Source of the DNA: Nitrospirae bacterium CG2_30_53_67
GTDB taxonomy: Bacteria > CG2-30-53-67
Assembly (NCBI GenBank): GCA_001873285.1
Contig: MNYV01000055.1
Coordinates: 1-23,606, forward strand
Reading direction: 5' to 3'
DNA: 23,606 nucleotides
Part shown: positions 8,242 to 15,910 of the stretch, piece by piece
How positions within the stretch are numbered: position 1 is the stretch's first letter
Layout of the letters: each line of letters begins with the position of its first letter
The notes under the pieces: model-generated
What the model was told of the DNA's origin: nothing
Database searches by the model: none
Seen by the model: the letters and a program-made list of their open reading frames with translations, nothing else
Made by a program: the position numbers and the translations under genes

Positions 8242-9053
8242 TAAAACCGCTCCGGATTATGATAGCTGGATAGAAACAGGTTCACTCCCAAAAAGGCGAA
8301 GACCAGCACGGCAAAGCCGATAATGGCCATGGTGGCGGACCGCCTCCCCCGCCACCCCACGGTCAACCTGCCGTGGAGGAGGGCGGCGTAGATCAACCAG
8401 GTGATGATCGACCAGATCTCTCTGGGATCCCCCTGCAGGTAACTTCCGAGGGCAACCCGTGCCCATAGGGCTCCGCTGATGATGCCGAGGGTCAGGAGCA
8501 GGAAACCGGTCGTGATGACCCGATGGTTCAGGGCGTCCAGGACCTCCAGGGAGGGGAGCTTGCGGAAGGTCGCCCCGAACCGGCGGGTTTTCAACTGGTT
8601 CTCCTGGAGAATGTACATGAGGCTGACGGCAAAGGCCAGGGCAAAGGCCGCATCCCCCAGAAAGGCCAGGCTCACATGGATGGCGAGCCAGGAACTCTTG
8701 AGGAGCGGCGAGAGATTCCGGATTTCATGGGGCAGCAGGGCCGGATAGAGCAGGGAGATGAAGGCCAGGGGGATGATGAAGGACCCGAGAATCAGGATCT
8801 TGTAGCGGTATTCCAGAATCAGGAAAATCAGGATGATGGCCCAGGAGAAGAAAGACATCCCTTCCTGAAAGTTGGTGACGGGGAGATGCCCCAAATGGAT
8901 GGTGTTCAGGGCGATGGCGGCGGTATGCAGCAGGAACCCGATGACGGCGCTCACCATATAGGCCCTTCCAAGGCTCTTTTTGGGGGTCACAAAATAAAGC
9001 AGGCAGTTGATGGTCGCGAGGAGGTAAAAAACCAGGGCAAGCTTGAGTATCAT
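8241..9053 (-). CDS. hemX: HemX-like CcsA/ResC-family membrane protein
   Basis: A 270-residue protein with about eight hydrophobic helices, of the cytochrome c assembly (CcsA/CcmC) superfamily. Family landmarks are NFQEGMSFFSWA near 61-72, SWLAIHVSLAFLGDAAFALAF at 121-141, HRVITTGFLLLTLGIISGALWA at 177-198 and LLHGR at 226-230. H43, H126, H177 and H227 are candidate heme ligands. The periplasmic WWD segment is degenerate: 201-214 reads ALGSYLQGDPREIW, where canonical CcsA has tryptophans at three of these places. Position immediately before and overlapping hemA, plus the loss of the WWD tryptophans, favours the HemX role (control of HemA level) over heme delivery to cytochrome c. No CcsB partner is nearby. 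The ribosome site is weak (AAGGA about 12 bases away). Confidence 0.82.
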   Translation of the reverse strand: MILKLALVFYLLATINCLLYFVTPKKSLGRAYMVSAVIGFLLHTAAIALNTIHLGHLPVTNFQEGMSFFSWAIILIFLILEYRYKILILGSFIIPLAFISLLYPALLPHEIRNLSPLLKSSWLAIHVSLAFLGDAAFALAFAVSLMYILQENQLKTRRFGATFRKLPSLEVLDALNHRVITTGFLLLTLGIISGALWARVALGSYLQGDPREIWSIITWLIYAALLHGRLTVGWRGRRSATMAIIGFAVLVFAFLGVNLFLSSYHNPERF

Positions 9054-9098
9054 ATCAATAGTTTTTCCTTTCTTCGGAACAAAAATCTTTTTTCAACC

Positions 9099-9728
9099 TT
9101 AAACCAGCATGGCAAATTGCTTGAGGATCGAAAGGCCTGCCTCCTGGCTCTTTTCCGGATGGAACTGTGTGGCAAAGAGGTTATCCTTCCAGATCATGGA
9201 TGTAAAATCCATGCCGTAGCACGTGGTGGCGGCAATGATTTCGGGGTCATCCGGCGCCACATAATAGGAGTGGACAAAATAGAGATAGGTCCGATCCGGC
9301 ACCTCTTTGAGGATGGGCGGATTCTTAACCTTATGGATGGTGTTCCATCCCATGTGAGGGATTTTACGGAGGTCGGACGGGTCGGAATCCGTCCGTTCAA
9401 AATGGAACCGGACGACTTTTCCGGGAATCAGGCCGAGCCCGGGGGTCTTCCCGAACTCATCGCTTTCCGTGAAGAGGATCTGCATGCCGAGACAGATCCC
9501 CAGGTAGGGTTTACCCTTTTGGATATGTTCGACGATCGGATCGATGAGCCGGAGGGCCGCTAAATTCTTCATGCAGTCCTTGAAGGCGCCCACACCCGGG
9601 AGCACGAGGGCCGAGGCCTTCCGGACGGCCTCAGGTTCTCGGACAATCTCAGCCTTGAAGCCGGTTTTCTCAAAACCCTTTTGCACGCTTCTGATGTTTC
9701 CCATACCGTAATCGACAATAGCAATCAT
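9099..9728 (-). CDS. hisH: Imidazole glycerol phosphate synthase, glutamine amidotransferase subunit
   Basis: The class I glutaminase that feeds ammonia to HisF in histidine biosynthesis. It has 209 residues, the normal length. The opening IVDYGMGNIRSVQKGFE is typical. The catalytic triad is visible: C79 in YLGICLGMQ, H190 and E192 in QFHPEKSQ. The oxyanion-type loop LPGVGAFKDCM lies at 43-53. The ATG at 9728 has GAGG upstream and a strong promoter just before it. The gene is separated from hisB, hisC and hisD by a c-di-GMP signalling gene and stands 45 bases before hemX, so it may be transcribed with the heme genes. HisF, its obligate partner, is not in the window. Confidence 0.96.
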   Translation of the reverse strand: MIAIVDYGMGNIRSVQKGFEKTGFKAEIVREPEAVRKASALVLPGVGAFKDCMKNLAALRLIDPIVEHIQKGKPYLGICLGMQILFTESDEFGKTPGLGLIPGKVVRFHFERTDSDPSDLRKIPHMGWNTIHKVKNPPILKEVPDRTYLYFVHSYYVAPDDPEIIAATTCYGMDFTSMIWKDNLFATQFHPEKSQEAGLSILKQFAMLV

Positions 9729-9771
9729 CTCGACCTCGGATATTAAAAAAACCGTCCGAACCGTTCAAATG

Positions 9772-9800
9772 ATTGTAAGATGAGGCGGGGCCAATGTCAA
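9772..9800 (-). promoter_or_regulatory. Predicted sigma-70 promoter for hisH and downstream hem genes
   Basis: Reading the minus strand, TTGACA (complement of 9795-9800), a 17-base spacer and TACAAT (complement of 9772-9777) form a near-consensus promoter. The expected transcript start is about 35-40 bases before the hisH ATG. It lies in the 96-base gap after the GGDEF gene. Confidence 0.65.
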
Positions 9801-9824
9801 CAGGTGTTAATTTTATTTTGGTGT

Positions 9825-11237
9825 TTATTTCGGAACCGGGTTCTTGTTTTTAGCTTTATAGGTGTAAAGGCTGCGGTCCGCTATGGTGACCAGGTCATCG
9901 GCTTTCAAGATCTGTTCGTTCGGATAGGTGGAGATGCCGTAGCTGACTTTTATTTTGGAATCGGGCAGAGATTCGAACTGGTAATCCATGATGGAACGGA
10001 CGACGCGATGCGCTTCCATTTCCGCGCCCTGACGGTCGGTCTGCGGCAGAAGGATGATAAACTCGTCCCCTCCATACCTGGCGACGATGTCGCTTTTGCG
10101 GATCTTTGATTTCAGGACCACGGCCAGTTCCTTGAGGATGCGGTCCCCGATCCTGTGCCCGAGGGTGTCATTGATCCCCTTGAAACTGTCCACGTCCATC
10201 ATAATGGCGGAAAGGGGGATGCTGTAGCGTTCTGCCCGATTAAATTCTTCGTCCAGGCGCCTGTAGAAATACCTGTGATTGAAGATGCCGGTCAGCCCGT
10301 CGGTGGTGGCCAGTTTTTCCAGATGGATGTTGGCGAGTTCCATGGACTCGAACAGGGAGGCATTGATCAAGGCGTTTGCCGCGGCGTTGGCAATGATCTG
10401 GCAGAACTGGATCTCCCGCTCTTCAAAGGGGCGGGTCCGGGCGGTCCTGAGGAGGATGGTCCCGATGACGTTCTGTTTCATGATGACCGGAAGGACGAGA
10501 AGGGAGTGAAAGAGGGTCTTCGATAGAAGCTTCCTCACAGAGGCCACCAGGGGGTCTTTGTCGATGTCGTTGACGAGGACAACTTCCTTGGTTTCGAGCA
10601 CCTTCATGATTTCCGGGTATTTCTCGATGTCAATGGGGATATTAAAGATATCCGGGTTCTCGTTGGAGGCGAGCACAAAGCCCCTGTGTCCATCGGCATC
10701 GATCTTGACGATGGAGCAGCGGTTCACATCAATGATTTCCGATATCTTTTTGACGATGGAGTAAAGGACGTCCCTGGAATCAAGCGTGGAGGTGATGGCA
10801 TTGCTGATGTCGAGGATGGCCATGAGATCCCGTTTTTCCCTTTCCAGTTGTTTGAGGAGGTTCCCGGCTCTCAAAAAAGTCTTGATTCTTGCCAGAAGTT
10901 CGCTTTTGTCATAGGGTTTGACGATGTAGTCATCCGCTCCGGACTTGAGCCCCCGGATAATGTCCTCCTTGCTCCCCATGGAGGTGGTCATGAGGATGGG
11001 AATCTTTTTATAATCCGGGTTGGATTTGATTGATTTGCAGACCTTGATTCCGTCCACTCTGGGCATCACGATATCCAGGAGTACGAGATCGGGGTTTTCG
11101 GTCTTGACCTGCTGCAGTCCGGAGGCGCCGTCCTCAGCTTCCAAGACCAGATACCCCTCTTGTTCGAGGATGGACCGGATGGATTTTCTGGCGGCTTTAT
11201 CGTCATCCACGACCAGAATTTTTGTTGAAGATTCCAT
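9825..11237 (-). CDS. Response regulator with GAF and diguanylate cyclase (GGDEF) domains
   Basis: A 470-residue soluble signalling protein. Residues 1-125 are a receiver with the acidic pair D11/D12, phosphoacceptor D55 in LVLLDIVMP and K107 in IVKPYDK. Residues about 145-290 are a GAF-type sensor domain. Residues about 305-465 are a GGDEF domain with an intact active-site motif at 389-393 (RYGGDEFIILLP). An inhibitory I-site RKSD stands at 380-383, exactly five residues before the motif, so product feedback is likely. It should make cyclic di-GMP from GTP when phosphorylated or when GAF senses a ligand. It is embedded between hisB and hisH but has its own promoter. The ATG at 11237 has GGAG 6 bases before it. 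No cognate kinase adjoins it. Confidence 0.93.
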   Translation of the reverse strand: MESSTKILVVDDDKAARKSIRSILEQEGYLVLEAEDGASGLQQVKTENPDLVLLDIVMPRVDGIKVCKSIKSNPDYKKIPILMTTSMGSKEDIIRGLKSGADDYIVKPYDKSELLARIKTFLRAGNLLKQLEREKRDLMAILDISNAITSTLDSRDVLYSIVKKISEIIDVNRCSIVKIDADGHRGFVLASNENPDIFNIPIDIEKYPEIMKVLETKEVVLVNDIDKDPLVASVRKLLSKTLFHSLLVLPVIMKQNVIGTILLRTARTRPFEEREIQFCQIIANAAANALINASLFESMELANIHLEKLATTDGLTGIFNHRYFYRRLDEEFNRAERYSIPLSAIMMDVDSFKGINDTLGHRIGDRILKELAVVLKSKIRKSDIVARYGGDEFIILLPQTDRQGAEMEAHRVVRSIMDYQFESLPDSKIKVSYGISTYPNEQILKADDLVTIADRSLYTYKAKNKNPVPK

Positions 11238-11295
11238 CTATGCTCCGGAATGGTTATAAAATTGAGAAAAATATATGATTTAACCGCTTTTATAT

Positions 11296-11324
11296 AATAT
11301 AACAGAATTGTGCCCTCTTTTCAA
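11296..11324 (-). promoter_or_regulatory. Predicted sigma-70 promoter for the GGDEF response regulator
   Basis: On the minus strand TTGAAA (complement of 11319-11324), a 17-base spacer and TATATT (complement of 11296-11301) form a good promoter, with an AT-rich leader running to the gene start at 11237. It shows the gene can be expressed apart from hisB. Confidence 0.6.
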
Positions 11325-11355
11325 GGTGAAAATCGACGTATTCCCACTTGAAAAG
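11317..11355. promoter_or_regulatory. 9-bp inverted repeat over the -35 region (possible operator)
   Basis: CTTTTCAAG at 11317-11325 and its exact complement CTTGAAAAG at 11347-11355 are centred 30 bp apart, about three helical turns. The first arm covers the predicted -35 box of the GGDEF gene. There is no U-tract for a terminator of hisB on the minus strand, so an operator is the more likely reading. Confidence 0.35.
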
Positions 11356-11358
11356 AAC

Positions 11359-11949
11359 CTATTCGAGGGTCCCTTTTGTGGACGGGACCATGGGATTCCG
11401 CTGATCCAGCGCGGTGGCCTGATCCAAGGCGCGGCCCAAGGCCTTGAACATGGCCTCCAGGATATGATGGAGGTTGTCACCATAGATCAGGCTGATATGG
11501 AACGTCGCCTTGATATGGTTGCTGAAGGCACGGAAGAATTCCTCAGCCAATTCCAGGTCGAAATCCCCCACTTTTTCCTTGGGGATCTCGGCATGGAAGA
11601 TCAGGCGCGGCCGTCCGGAGATATCCACAGAGACCTGGGCGAGCGCCTCATCCATGGGGATGGAGGCATGTCCATACCGGACAATCCCCCGTTTGTCCTC
11701 CAGGGATTTTTCAAAGGCCTTTCCCAGGCAGATCCCCACGTCTTCTACCGTGTGGTGGAAGTCCACAGCCGTATCCCCTTCGGCATGAATGGCCAGGTCA
11801 AAAAGACCATGCCGGGCAAAGAGTTCCAGCATATGGTTCAAAAACGGGACCGGGGTTTGGATCTCATAATCTCCTTTCCCATCGAGGTTGAGGCTTACCT
11901 TTATGCTGGTCTCCTTGGTTTTCCTTGCAATCTTTGCTTGTCTTGCCAT
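11359..11949 (-). CDS. hisB: Imidazoleglycerol-phosphate dehydratase
   Basis: Dehydrates imidazoleglycerol phosphate to imidazole acetol phosphate, step six of histidine synthesis. It is a monofunctional form of 196 residues with no fused phosphatase domain. Metal-binding motifs are HHTVED at 65-70 and [15 protein letters not shown] at 161-175. I chose the ATG at 11949 because AGGGGGG lies just upstream and residue 1 then leads into [17 protein letters not shown]. The open frame extends to 12060 but those 37 residues are unlike the family and run into a repeat hairpin. It follows hisC by 283 bases of repeat-bearing spacer, so it may be only loosely co-transcribed with hisD and hisC. Confidence 0.96.
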   Translation of the reverse strand: MARQAKIARKTKETSIKVSLNLDGKGDYEIQTPVPFLNHMLELFARHGLFDLAIHAEGDTAVDFHHTVEDVGICLGKAFEKSLEDKRGIVRYGHASIPMDEALAQVSVDISGRPRLIFHAEIPKEKVGDFDLELAEEFFRAFSNHIKATFHISLIYGDNLHHILEAMFKALGRALDQATALDQRNPMVPSTKGTLE

Positions 11950-12051
11950 AAAGCCCCCCTTTGTTGGTTGATGTATTGTAAAAATTAACCAGCACACAGA
12001 GAAATTCTTGGATATTATTAATAATCTCGAAATAGTCTGGACATAGGACGG

Positions 12052-12106
12052 CCCCCTCACCCTCCCCTCTCCCCCGCTGACGGGGGAGAGGATAAAGGTG
12101 AGGGGG
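12052..12106. repeat. Intergenic two-tier hairpin between hisC and hisB
   Basis: A near-perfect foldback: CCCCCTCACC at 12052-12061 pairs with GGTGAGGGGG at 12097-12106, and CCTCTCCCCC at 12066-12075 pairs with GGGGGAGAGG at 12082-12091, around a 6-base loop. This CCCTCACC/GGTGAGGG pattern resembles REP-like hairpins common in bacterial intergenic DNA. On the minus strand it would sit in the hisC-hisB transcript. There is no long U-tract after it, so it is more a processing or stability element than a terminator. Confidence 0.8.
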
Positions 12107-12170
12107 TCCCGCTCGTCAAGATAATTATGAGAACGTTAATAAATGGAAATTCTTTTAGAGAACATAGCGT

Positions 12171-12197
12171 GTTTCTCTGCGCACTCTGTGGTTTCAT
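12171..12197. repeat. Degenerate TTTCTCTG...CTCTGTGGT repeat remnant
   Basis: The stretch TTTCTCTGCGCACTCTGTGG resembles 16449-16472 (TTCTCTGTGTTCTCAGTGGT). Both lie between genes and are rich in the CTCTGTG word. They look like decayed copies of a low-complexity intergenic repeat. Confidence 0.4.
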
Positions 12198-12232
12198 TTT
12201 GTACCGTATACGAGACGAAAACATCCAGGCTG

Positions 12233-13291
12233 TCAAAAAAAACGGCCAAGGTGTTCCAGAAACTCCGTATTTTCCTCAGGCATTCCCACGGTCATCCGGA
12301 GACACCCTTGAAGCGGTCCCGATTGGTCCAGGTTCCGGACGAGGATGCCGGCCTTGAGCAGGTTCCGGTAGAGTTCGTAAGCGTCTTGCGTCCGGAAGAG
12401 GATGAAGTTTGCCTGTGAAGGATAGACCTTGATCTCTTGGATGCTGCACATGGATTGGAAGAGGCGCTCCCGTTCTTCAATGATCATCCGGATCTGTTTC
12501 TTAATCGTTTCGGGACGGCTGAGCAGGGCCGAGGCGGCGGCCTGAGAAAAAGTATTGATGTTGTATGGCAGCCGGACCTTCTCCAATTCACTGATCACCT
12601 CTTGGCTGCTGATGAGGATCCCGACACGAAGGGCCGCCATGCCGATCTTTGACAAGGTCCTTAAAATGACCAGGTTCGGAATGGTCTGAAGATATTTCAT
12701 GAAACCCGGATGATCGGAGAAGTCGATATAGGCCTCGTCCACCACCACGATCGCCTGCGTTTCCTTCAGGATTCTGAGCAGGGTCTCATCGGCAAACCTG
12801 TTTCCCGTGGGGTTGTTGGGTGAGGCCAGGAAGATGATCCTCGGGGAGCGCTCTTGGGCCGTTTTTAGAAACAATTCGGGATTGATCTGGAAATGGCCGT
12901 CGAGAGGGACGGGAATGGCCGTCTGGCCCTGAGCCTTGGCGATGATGCCGTACATGGAAAAAGTCGGAACGGGGAAAAGGATCCCGCTGTTTTGGCCGCT
13001 GAATGCCGTGATCAAATACCCGATCAGTTCGTCGGACCCGTTTCCGAGCATCAGGTTCCGGGGTTCCGTGTGCAGGTATTCGGAAATCCGTTTCTTTAAT
13101 GTCACGGCCCCGGAATCCGGATAGCGGTTGAAATGCATGCGCCGAAGTTCTTCTGAGATTTCCTGCAGGATCTCGAAAGGAGGGTCAAATGGGCTTTCAT
13201 TGGCGTCCATCTTGACTCGTGACGGGGTCTCAACAACGGAATAGGGTCTCAGTGTCCGGATCTCAGGCCGAAGCAGATCAAGTGGATTCAT
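12233..13291 (-). CDS. hisC: Histidinol-phosphate aminotransferase
   Basis: PLP-dependent conversion of imidazole acetol phosphate to histidinol phosphate. It has 352 residues. Family features are KMDANESPFDPP at 27-38, LGNGSDELI at 82-90, ASPNNPTGN at 156-164, VVDEAYIDF at 183-191 with the PLP-contacting Asp and Tyr, and the Schiff-base lysine K215 in RTLSKIGMAALRVG. The ATG at 13291 overlaps the hisD stop as ATGA, giving translational coupling. The gene ends in a run of T (FF-stop). A general aromatic aminotransferase is possible for this family, but location right after hisD makes HisC the best call. Confidence 0.95.
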   Translation of the reverse strand: MNPLDLLRPEIRTLRPYSVVETPSRVKMDANESPFDPPFEILQEISEELRRMHFNRYPDSGAVTLKKRISEYLHTEPRNLMLGNGSDELIGYLITAFSGQNSGILFPVPTFSMYGIIAKAQGQTAIPVPLDGHFQINPELFLKTAQERSPRIIFLASPNNPTGNRFADETLLRILKETQAIVVVDEAYIDFSDHPGFMKYLQTIPNLVILRTLSKIGMAALRVGILISSQEVISELEKVRLPYNINTFSQAAASALLSRPETIKKQIRMIIEERERLFQSMCSIQEIKVYPSQANFILFRTQDAYELYRNLLKAGILVRNLDQSGPLQGCLRMTVGMPEENTEFLEHLGRFF

Positions 13292-14601
13292 AGACCTCCG
13301 CCCTCGTTTTTCAGCCGCTTGTTTCGGAGACTGACGGCACGGGCATGTCCCTGAAGCCCTTCGAGTTCTGCAAGGCGGATGGTATCCTCGGCTACGAGCC
13401 GGAATCCTCTCCGGGTAAAAGAGATCAGGCTGGATCGCTTATAGAAGTCTCCCACAGAGAGCGGAGAGAAGAACCGGGATGTTCCGCCGGTTGGAAGGAC
13501 ATGGTTCGGTCCTGCCATGTAGTCGCCGATGGGTTCCGGAGAATAGGGGCCCAGGAAGATTGCCCCGGCATTCTCAATCCGTTCCAGGATTTCAGACGGG
13601 TTTTCAGTCATGATCTCGAGGTGCTCCGGGCCGACGGCATTCGCTACCTGTGCGCCTTCGACGAGGTCTTTTACAAGGATCAGGGTCCCGTAATTTTGAA
13701 GCGCCTTTCCCGCGATGTCCCGGCGGGGCAATGTGCCAAGCTGCTCTTTTATGGCCTTCTGAACGGACCGGATCAAGTCCCTGGAAGTGGTGACCAGGAC
13801 TGTCCAGGCCATCTCATCGTGTTCTGCCTGGGAAAGCATATCAGAGGCGATGAAATCGGGATCGGCCGTATGATCCGCGAGGACCAGGATTTCGCTCGGC
13901 CCTGCGATCATGTCAATGTCCACGATGCCGAAGACCATCTTTTTGGCCAGGGCGACATAGATGTTCCCCGGCCCCACGATCTTGTCCACCTTGGGGATGG
14001 TTTCCGTCCCATAGGCCAAGGCGGCGACGGCCTGCGCCCCTCCCACACGGAAGATCCGGTCTATGCCGGCGATCCGGGCCGCAGCGAGGACATAGGGGTT
14101 GGCCTCTCCGCCGGGTGTGGGGCTGACCATGACCAATTCCCTGACTCCGGCCACCCTGGCCGGGATGGCGTTCATCAGCACGGATGATGGATAAGATGCT
14201 TTACCGCCGGGGACATAGATCCCGACCCTTTGAAGCGGGCGGACAATCTGGCCGAGCGTCACGCCATCCTGGTCCGTGAATGTCCAGGTCTGATCTTTCT
14301 GTTTCTCGTGAAAGGCCAGGATCCGCGCGGCTGAGGCACGGAGTGAGGCCAAGGCCTGGGGGTCGACCCTCTCCTCGGATCGTTCGATCTCTTTCCGAGC
14401 GATCTCCACGTTGGTGCGGTCAAGGGTGACCCGGTCAAATTTACGGGTCAACTCGAACAGGGCGGGATCTCCCTCCGCGCGGATCCGGCCGAGTATCTTC
14501 TCAACGACTTTGACGGTCTTCTTGTCGACCTCGCCCGCCCGTTGCTTGAAGCCGAGGACCTCCTCTTCGAAACCGGATGCTTTAGAATCAAGAATTCTCA
14601 T
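13288..14601 (-). CDS. hisD: Histidinol dehydrogenase
   Basis: Zinc enzyme that oxidises histidinol to histidine in two NAD-dependent steps, the end of the pathway. It has 437 residues, normal for the family. Zinc ligands match the known pattern: Q258 and H261 in LSQAEHDEMAW, D360 in GDYMAGPNHVLP and H419 in LQGHARAV. Catalytic E326 and H327 lie in NAVGPEHLEIM. VGPGNIYVALAK at 209-220 and DMIAGPSEILVLAD are also conserved. The ribosome site is weak (TAGG close to the ATG). It follows the 391-base repeat-filled gap after dapA and overlaps hisC by four bases. Confidence 0.97.
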   Translation of the reverse strand: MRILDSKASGFEEEVLGFKQRAGEVDKKTVKVVEKILGRIRAEGDPALFELTRKFDRVTLDRTNVEIARKEIERSEERVDPQALASLRASAARILAFHEKQKDQTWTFTDQDGVTLGQIVRPLQRVGIYVPGGKASYPSSVLMNAIPARVAGVRELVMVSPTPGGEANPYVLAAARIAGIDRIFRVGGAQAVAALAYGTETIPKVDKIVGPGNIYVALAKKMVFGIVDIDMIAGPSEILVLADHTADPDFIASDMLSQAEHDEMAWTVLVTTSRDLIRSVQKAIKEQLGTLPRRDIAGKALQNYGTLILVKDLVEGAQVANAVGPEHLEIMTENPSEILERIENAGAIFLGPYSPEPIGDYMAGPNHVLPTGGTSRFFSPLSVGDFYKRSSLISFTRRGFRLVAEDTIRLAELEGLQGHARAVSLRNKRLKNEGGGL

Positions 14602-14629
14602 GGCCTACACGGGTATCGTTAGAATTTAA

Positions 14630-14988
14630 GGTTCTTCTCCCATTTAGTGGGTAAAAAGGGTTACGCTTCGCGTTCCCCGCTTTTCTCTGTTTTTGCCGTC
14701 TGCGACGGCTACTACACTAATGTATCTTGGGGTCGAGGGTTGAAGAACCATAGGGTTATAGGAGTCAAGGGGTCAAGGATTCAAGTGAAATACTGATACC
14801 GGTAAACCGAGTACAAGAACGCAAGCAAAATCTCCAGAGAAAAACACTTGAACCCTTGAACCCTTGAACCCTTGAACCCTTGAACCCTAGGACCCTCGGC
14901 CCCTTATGTTTTTAGCACTTCACTTGACCCCTGGAATCCTTGACCCCTTCACCCCTGATGTTTTCACACACTCTTTTGGAGATGATCT
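14630..14988. repeat. Intergenic repeat R1, long copy between dapA and hisD
   Basis: This 359-bp block fills the gap between dapA and hisD. Its left end (GGTTCTTCTCCCATTTAGTG from 14630) matches, reverse-complemented, the right end of the compact copy ending at 20042. Its right end (GTTTTCACACACTCTTTTGG and on to GATGATCT at 14988) matches the left end of that copy from 19917. The interior is about 230 bp longer than in the compact copy and contains many GGGTCAAGG / CTTGACCCC words, a GCCGTC-TGC-GACGGC hairpin at 14695-14709 and an 8-bp tandem array. It ends 4 bases from the dapA stop codon. No credible gene is inside. Confidence 0.8.
14848..14887. repeat. Tandem array, five copies of TTGAACCC
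   Basis: Five perfect head-to-tail copies of an 8-bp unit at 14848, 14856, 14864, 14872 and 14880. They lie inside the long R1 copy. The same word occurs once in the compact R1 copy (19990-19997), so the array probably arose by slippage within the element. The copy number may vary between strains. Confidence 0.9.
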
Positions 14989-14992
14989 GAAT

Positions 14993-15901
14993 TTAAAAGG
15001 CTGCTGGGTCTTGTCTGCGGTCCGCAGGGATCAGCCCATACTCATTCATGACTGCACTCAGTCTGTTTCTGTTTACCTCTCCCATCCTGCAGAGGGGAAG
15101 GCGGAACTCATCCTCGCATTTCCCCATGAGATGGAGAGCGGTTTTGACCGGGATCGGATTGGTCTCGAAAAACATGGCTTCCATGAGCCTGAGCAGTTCA
15201 TAATGCAGAGACCGCGCCTGGTCCGGGTCCCCGTCAAAAAAGGCCCGGACCATCTCCGACATCTTTCCGGGCGCCACATTGGCAACCACGGAGATAACGC
15301 CTTGGCCCCCGATGTCCAGAGTGGGAAGGGCCGTGAAGTCGTCCCCGGAGAGGACCACGAAATCTTCACGGCACAACTCAATAATTTTGCTGATCTGACG
15401 GAGGTCGGCCGATGCTTCCTTGATCCCCGTGATTTCACGGATACCCGACAGGCGGGCCACGGTTTCGGGAAGGATGTTCAGAGCGGTCCTGCCGGGCACA
15501 TTGTAGAGAATCAGGGGGAAGGAGGTCTCTTGGGCTACTTTTTTGTAATGTTGGTAGATCCCCTCCTGCGTGGGTTTATTGTAATAGGGAGAGATCAGCA
15601 GGGCCCCGTCCGCCCCGGCCTTTTTTGCCGCCCTCGTCAGTTCGATGGTCTCAGCCGTGGAATTGGACCCTGTCCCCGCCAGTACCGGGATCCTGCGGTT
15701 CACGGCCTGTACGGTGATCCGCACGACCTCCTTGTGTTCCTCATGCGTCAGTGTGGCCGATTCACCGGTGGTGCCGCAGGGGACGATCCCGTCGACCTTC
15801 TCTTCAATGCAAAAATGGATCAGCGCCCTGAGGGCCTCTTCATCTATCTTGCCGTCTTTTTTAAAGGGCGTAATGATGGCAGGCAGCGTACCTTGAAACA
15901 T
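14993..15901 (-). CDS. dapA: 4-hydroxy-tetrahydrodipicolinate synthase
   Basis: Condenses pyruvate with aspartate semialdehyde, entry to the lysine and diaminopimelate pathway. It has 302 residues. The active site is complete with the numbering of the E. coli enzyme: T44 and T45 in PCGTTGES, Y107 in SPYYNKP, Y133 and R138 in LYNVPGRT, and Schiff-base lysine K161 in GIKEAS. The ATG at 15901 has AAGGAGAAG upstream, and this ribosome site overlaps the stop of the preceding zinc-ribbon gene (9-base gap), so the two are co-transcribed. No dapB follows; repeat R1 begins 4 bases past the stop. Related aldolases such as N-acetylneuraminate lyase are excluded by the full set of DapA residues and by dapF upstream. 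Confidence 0.97.
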   Translation of the reverse strand: MFQGTLPAIITPFKKDGKIDEEALRALIHFCIEEKVDGIVPCGTTGESATLTHEEHKEVVRITVQAVNRRIPVLAGTGSNSTAETIELTRAAKKAGADGALLISPYYNKPTQEGIYQHYKKVAQETSFPLILYNVPGRTALNILPETVARLSGIREITGIKEASADLRQISKIIELCREDFVVLSGDDFTALPTLDIGGQGVISVVANVAPGKMSEMVRAFFDGDPDQARSLHYELLRLMEAMFFETNPIPVKTALHLMGKCEDEFRLPLCRMGEVNRNRLSAVMNEYGLIPADRRQDPAAF

Positions 15902-15910
15902 ATCTTCTCC

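Noticed and set aside
11950-12060. N-terminal extension of hisB
   Set aside because: The additional 37 residues do not resemble the family, overlap the hairpin repeat, and a better ribosome site precedes the internal ATG at 11949.
14695-14709. GCCGTC-TGC-GACGGC hairpin as a terminator of dapA
   Set aside because: In the minus-strand transcript the hairpin is followed by A residues, not a U-tract, and it lies within repeat R1.
14848-14887. Possible CRISPR-like array
   Set aside because: The 8-bp units are directly adjacent with no spacers, and no cas genes are nearby; it is a simple tandem repeat.
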